Part shown: in pieces, positions 60,551 to 64,000 of the stretch | Layout of the letters: every line of letters starts with the position of its first letter | Position numbering within the stretch: the stretch's first letter is position 1 | Origin: Oikopleura dioica | Lineage: Eukaryota; Chordata; Appendicularia; Copelata; Oikopleuridae | Length of the DNA stretch: 64,000 nt | Reading direction: 5' to 3' | Assembly (NCBI GenBank): GCA_907165135.1 | Contig: OU015567.1 | Location: 8,189,001 to 8,253,000, forward strand | Made by a program: the position numbers and the translations under genes | Notes under the pieces: model-generated | What the model saw: the letters and a program-made list of their open reading frames with translations, nothing else | Told to the model about the DNA's origin: nothing | Database searches by the model: none

Positions 60551-63500
60551 AGAGGATTCAGAGGTTCCCGAAGCTAGAAATGCAATTTAAAAATATGGAT
60601 TTACAGCGAAGCCGTACTTGTTGAAGAAACTGTATCAGGCTCGCTAGTAGCAGCAGTGTCGAGTAGATCGTGGCCCATGTCGCAAATACGCTCGGCTGAT
60701 GCCGTTCTCATCAGCTCATAGCCTTGTGTATGGTCTAAAATGGCGATAAAAGAACGAAGAAAGGTTGCCGCTTACCATGAGAATGACCACTTGGTGCTTC
60801 GGCTAAACTCATCTTTAGCCACTTGAGACCTTCTTTTAGAGAGCGCAAGATTTCCTCGTTGTTGTAAATGGCGCGACGCACTGCGTCTTCCGAAGCCATG
60901 AGTTTGATAATGAGCTTCAGTGCTTGGTACGCGCGAGTGCCTGTGTTGGAGTTCGATAAACCCCGCACCGTCTTTATAAATTTGTTTGGGTAAAATTATA
61001 TTTCAAATCACCTTTTCGATAATACCAAGAAGGCCATTCTCATGCGCATTCCGGAGAATAAACATTATCCTAGCGTGCTGCAACGCATCATCTAAGACAC
61101 AGTAGCACGCGAGTAAATGCGTCCAGAAAGTCGGAATATCGGGCGTGTTTCCAAACACGAAATTCCAGACGATATCGTCTGCGATCAGCTTTGACATCTT
61201 TCTGTTGTTGAAGAGAATAAACTAGGCAAAATTCTCGAATCAAGAAGAATAAGGGTTAACCCTACTTTTGTGAATTCGAACGCAATATCGGTCTGTTTCT
61301 TCAATTCGGAGTCTCGGATAAGTCTGATGATAGTAGTGCAATTTGCACCTTTGTCATCTTCAAAGAGCTTCATTGCTTCGGGGTCGAAATATGGCTTCTC
61401 CATCACTTCCTCCGAATTGGGCATCTTGATATTCTTGCCATATGGGCTATTTCTAAAGATAAAAATAAAATCTTATTAGGGTAGAAAATCTTACGAAGGA
61501 TGATCTGGCATGGTGTACCGAGACATGTTGCAGTGTCTCGAGAGCGTAGCTACCAACGAATAGAGCTTCGCCATCCCGGCTGATTGCCGATAAGAACTTT
61601 GATATCTTTCCGATTGGAGGGCTAGCGAGGTCAAATTGAACAACAATCCATGGTCGATATAAATATACAAAGGCGGAGCAAGTCCCTCCTGCAGCGGGAA
61701 GCGAAGAAGCAGGTCCAGAATAAGGAAATACTGCTCGGATACATGTACATTGCTCCGGTTATCTGGGCTTGAAATTGACACGAGGTCTTGCATACAACGC
61801 TCGCGGAGCTTGCAATTTTTCTGACAACAAACAGCCAAAATCTTGGCGACAAACAGCCGGATATCCTCATTTGGACAGACAAACTAAAATAATGTAAGAC
61901 ATCGAGTTAAAAGTTCTTTCGAATACCAAATATTGACGGAGAACTTCTGGCGTGAAATACTTGAGAACGGAGTCAGCAAGATAATCGTCCGTTACCACTA
62001 GTTCTTTGATTATCGTGAGCCAGGAAATATCTTCAGTGTTTTGAAGGAAGTTGACTTTTCGATATTGCTGGTGGAGCTTCGAGGCAATGTTGACAACGAA
62101 TGACATGCCAAGGTCGAGTGCCCATTTTGCGAGTTGCTACGAGGAGTTTTGATTTACACCAAGCGATGTTTTCTGATATTTACCTTTGTTTCTTGCCGGA
62201 TACCTGTGCCCTTGTTTCCGCCATTTCTTCGCCACTCTTCTCTTATTTTCTCGTAGCTAGCGTGGACCAAATTGATGTGGAAATCGATAAATTCCTGCGA
62301 GAACATCATTCGCTGGTGCCGCATTTCAGCATTTTGCTGCTCTACTTCCTGCTTGATGTGGCTAGAAAATTAACGAAATGGAACGGACTAATCACATTTT
62401 TACGCAGTCTACCTTGGCATTGTTACTGGCATTTGGCGGCGATCGACAGCTGGTACGCAGAAACTCTCAGAAGTTGACGAGTTGACGGAAATATCAGAAA
62501 GGCCTTGGGAGAGATTCTGGATAGAGCTTTCCTCGATTGATTCGTAGAAGAGCAAATAGGCATTCCACCAGCGGCGGCCTCGGCGGGATTGATTTCTCCT
62601 CCCGTCCCAGAATTCGCCTTGATCTCCGCCAAAGCACTCACCTGCCAGCTGCTCATCGCTCAGGTCGATCTCGCTGACCTCGCAATCGTCGAATTTCAGC
62701 CACTTGGAGTTTGGCTCGGCCGTCTCTCGCACAAAAGAATAGTAGTGCCCGCCGCTTGCCTGGCCAGAATGAACAACAACGCCCTTGAGGCGATAGTTGT
62801 TCTGACTCACTTCAGTTTCGGAATTGTCAATGCCCGCTTCTGTGAATGGAGCCATGTTGAGGACGCGCGGAAACTCAAAGTAGTCGTTGAATTTGATCGA
62901 TTCCTCGCGCTCCCAGTCGTAATCGAAGCGCTTGAGTTGGATGCAAAGATACGGTGGCAGTTTTGCGATACAGAGACGCTTGATCGCTGCGACTTTCGTA
63001 TCGCAAGTTTCGCAGTAATATGAGTTCTCTCCGTCGAGAAGATCACCCTTGACAAATTGATTAAGCGACTCCTGCAGGCTGTGTTGCGAGCGAACATCGA
63101 CTGAAATTGAGGTGAATGCCTCTTCTCGCGAGTATCGATGAGGGCAGTCTTTGCAAATTTTCTGATCAGAAAACGTGCCGCCGAGAAATTCTTGAATCGC
63201 GGATGGCTCGCCATCATCCTTCATTGCTTCATCGAGGGTGTCAACGATTTGGGAATAAAACTCCATCGCGTCCTGTTGATCCCGAACATTTATGTGCTGC
63301 CCACAGAGCTTGACATGGTCCCAGAATTGCCGAGGCACGAAAAATGTCTGTTCAGAAGATGATAAGTGCCCAATTAGACGTTGGAAAATATTGAAGATTT
63401 TATATCGGTATTGCTTATCTGCAGAGTTATTTTGCCTCGACTTTGGATCAGAAAGTTGGCCAGATAAAAGAGCATTCTTCATCGGGTGAATCATGAATAA

Positions 63501-64000
63501 CTGCTGCACAACAGCATTGAGATAACAAGTGGCACCGCCATTTTTGAGCCCAACATAACCAGTTTTGCTTTTTCGCTGGCTCGTTGGAACGACATCGAAG
63601 CGTTCGAGATTTGCCTGCGAATGCCAGTTGCGCTTTAGGAGGGCGGCAAGTTGTTGGAAACTTTCCGGAATGCCCTTTGTCATTTCAACGAGTAGATTCA
63701 TTGCCGCGTGGACGGACGCTTGAGTGTCACAAAGGGGCGAGCCAAGTTTCCGGGGGGACATTGGTGTGTCACCACCTCCAGCCACGCTTTCAATAGCGCC
63801 ATTGTCACAGCCCGAGGCGCGAGCTTCGCGCATGGTCTTGCGATCCAACGGGCTAACGGGGAAGATAATTTCGTTCAGAATCTTCAGCAGTCTATCGGAT
63901 ATATGCAGCAGCTCTGTTTTTGTTAATGACTTGACAAACACTAGAGCGAGCTCAAGGTGCCCCTTGAGAAGAAACTCGTTCGCTTCTTTTGCTGCTATTC
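60551..64000 (-). CDS. USP9X: USP9X/fat-facets deubiquitinase, C-terminal half (runs off right edge)
   Basis: This large cysteine protease removes ubiquitin from substrates in endocytic and polarity pathways. The frame is open to the window edge. The catalytic domain is present: Cys in GLKNGGATCYLNAVVQQL, the zinc-knuckle Cys pairs CKDCPHRY and CETC, LKRFDYDWERE and IKFNDYFEFPR, and His in HSGQASGGHYYSF followed by KFDDCEV. RRWWNAYLLFYE closes it. Downstream exons (62,100-60,600) give the C-terminal helical region, for example MAKLYSLVATLSRHCN, WNFVFGNTPD and the final acidic/Ser-rich tail. The usual AGATC is GGATC here, a conservative change. The last exon boundary near 60,600 is uncertain. 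Confidence 0.93.

Overview
The window looks like nuclear DNA of a very compact chordate genome, most likely the appendicularian tunicate Oikopleura dioica or a close relative. The evidence is: many genes in 64 kb with AT-rich spacers; introns mostly about 25-90 nt; several introns whose reading phase only works with GA-AG or GG-AG splice sites instead of GT-AG; start codons that directly follow a 3'-splice-like motif, as expected for spliced-leader trans-splicing; and an animal gene set (HUS1, GOT2, CLIC, TRAPPC4, mitoferrin, ODF2, CEP63, USP9X). Species assignment is inference; no alignment was run. Exon models were built by eye from splice motifs, reading phase and family resemblance, so boundaries are approximate unless phase is stated to match.

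Left part (1-20 kb) is looser and partly mobile. It holds a hAT-type MITE, an alpha-1,3-fucosyltransferase-like gene on the minus strand, a membrane-anchored RING protein, an unrecognised five-exon gene placed between two identical 347-bp direct repeats, a small three-exon gene, a secreted protein with an ISG12/IFI6-like hydrophobic domain, and a divergent homeobox gene whose intron carries a large foldback element.

Middle part (20-44 kb) is dense. A minus-strand run holds HUS1 with two tightly spaced small genes (operon-like), GOT2, an SH2-tyrosine kinase carrying a second foldback element, CLIC, TRAPPC4 and a bL33m-like mitochondrial ribosomal protein. Then come ADI1, several small secreted or unknown genes, an anhydro-N-acetylmuramic acid kinase (AnmK, a bacterial-type enzyme), a heparan sulfate 3-O-sulfotransferase-like gene, a sushi-trypsin protease, a piggyBac-type MITE and a PHB-depolymerase-like hydrolase.

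Right part (43.7-64 kb) is entirely minus strand: AK3, CCDC42, CEP63, an unknown gene, a long coiled-coil/disordered protein, mitoferrin, PLPP6-like, ODF2/cenexin and the C-terminal part of USP9X, which runs off the right edge. CCDC42, CEP63 and ODF2 are all centriole or cilium proteins. Three neighbouring genes (AnmK, protease, hydrolase) each carry a one-base frameshift in or next to a homopolymer, which suggests assembly indels more than gene decay.
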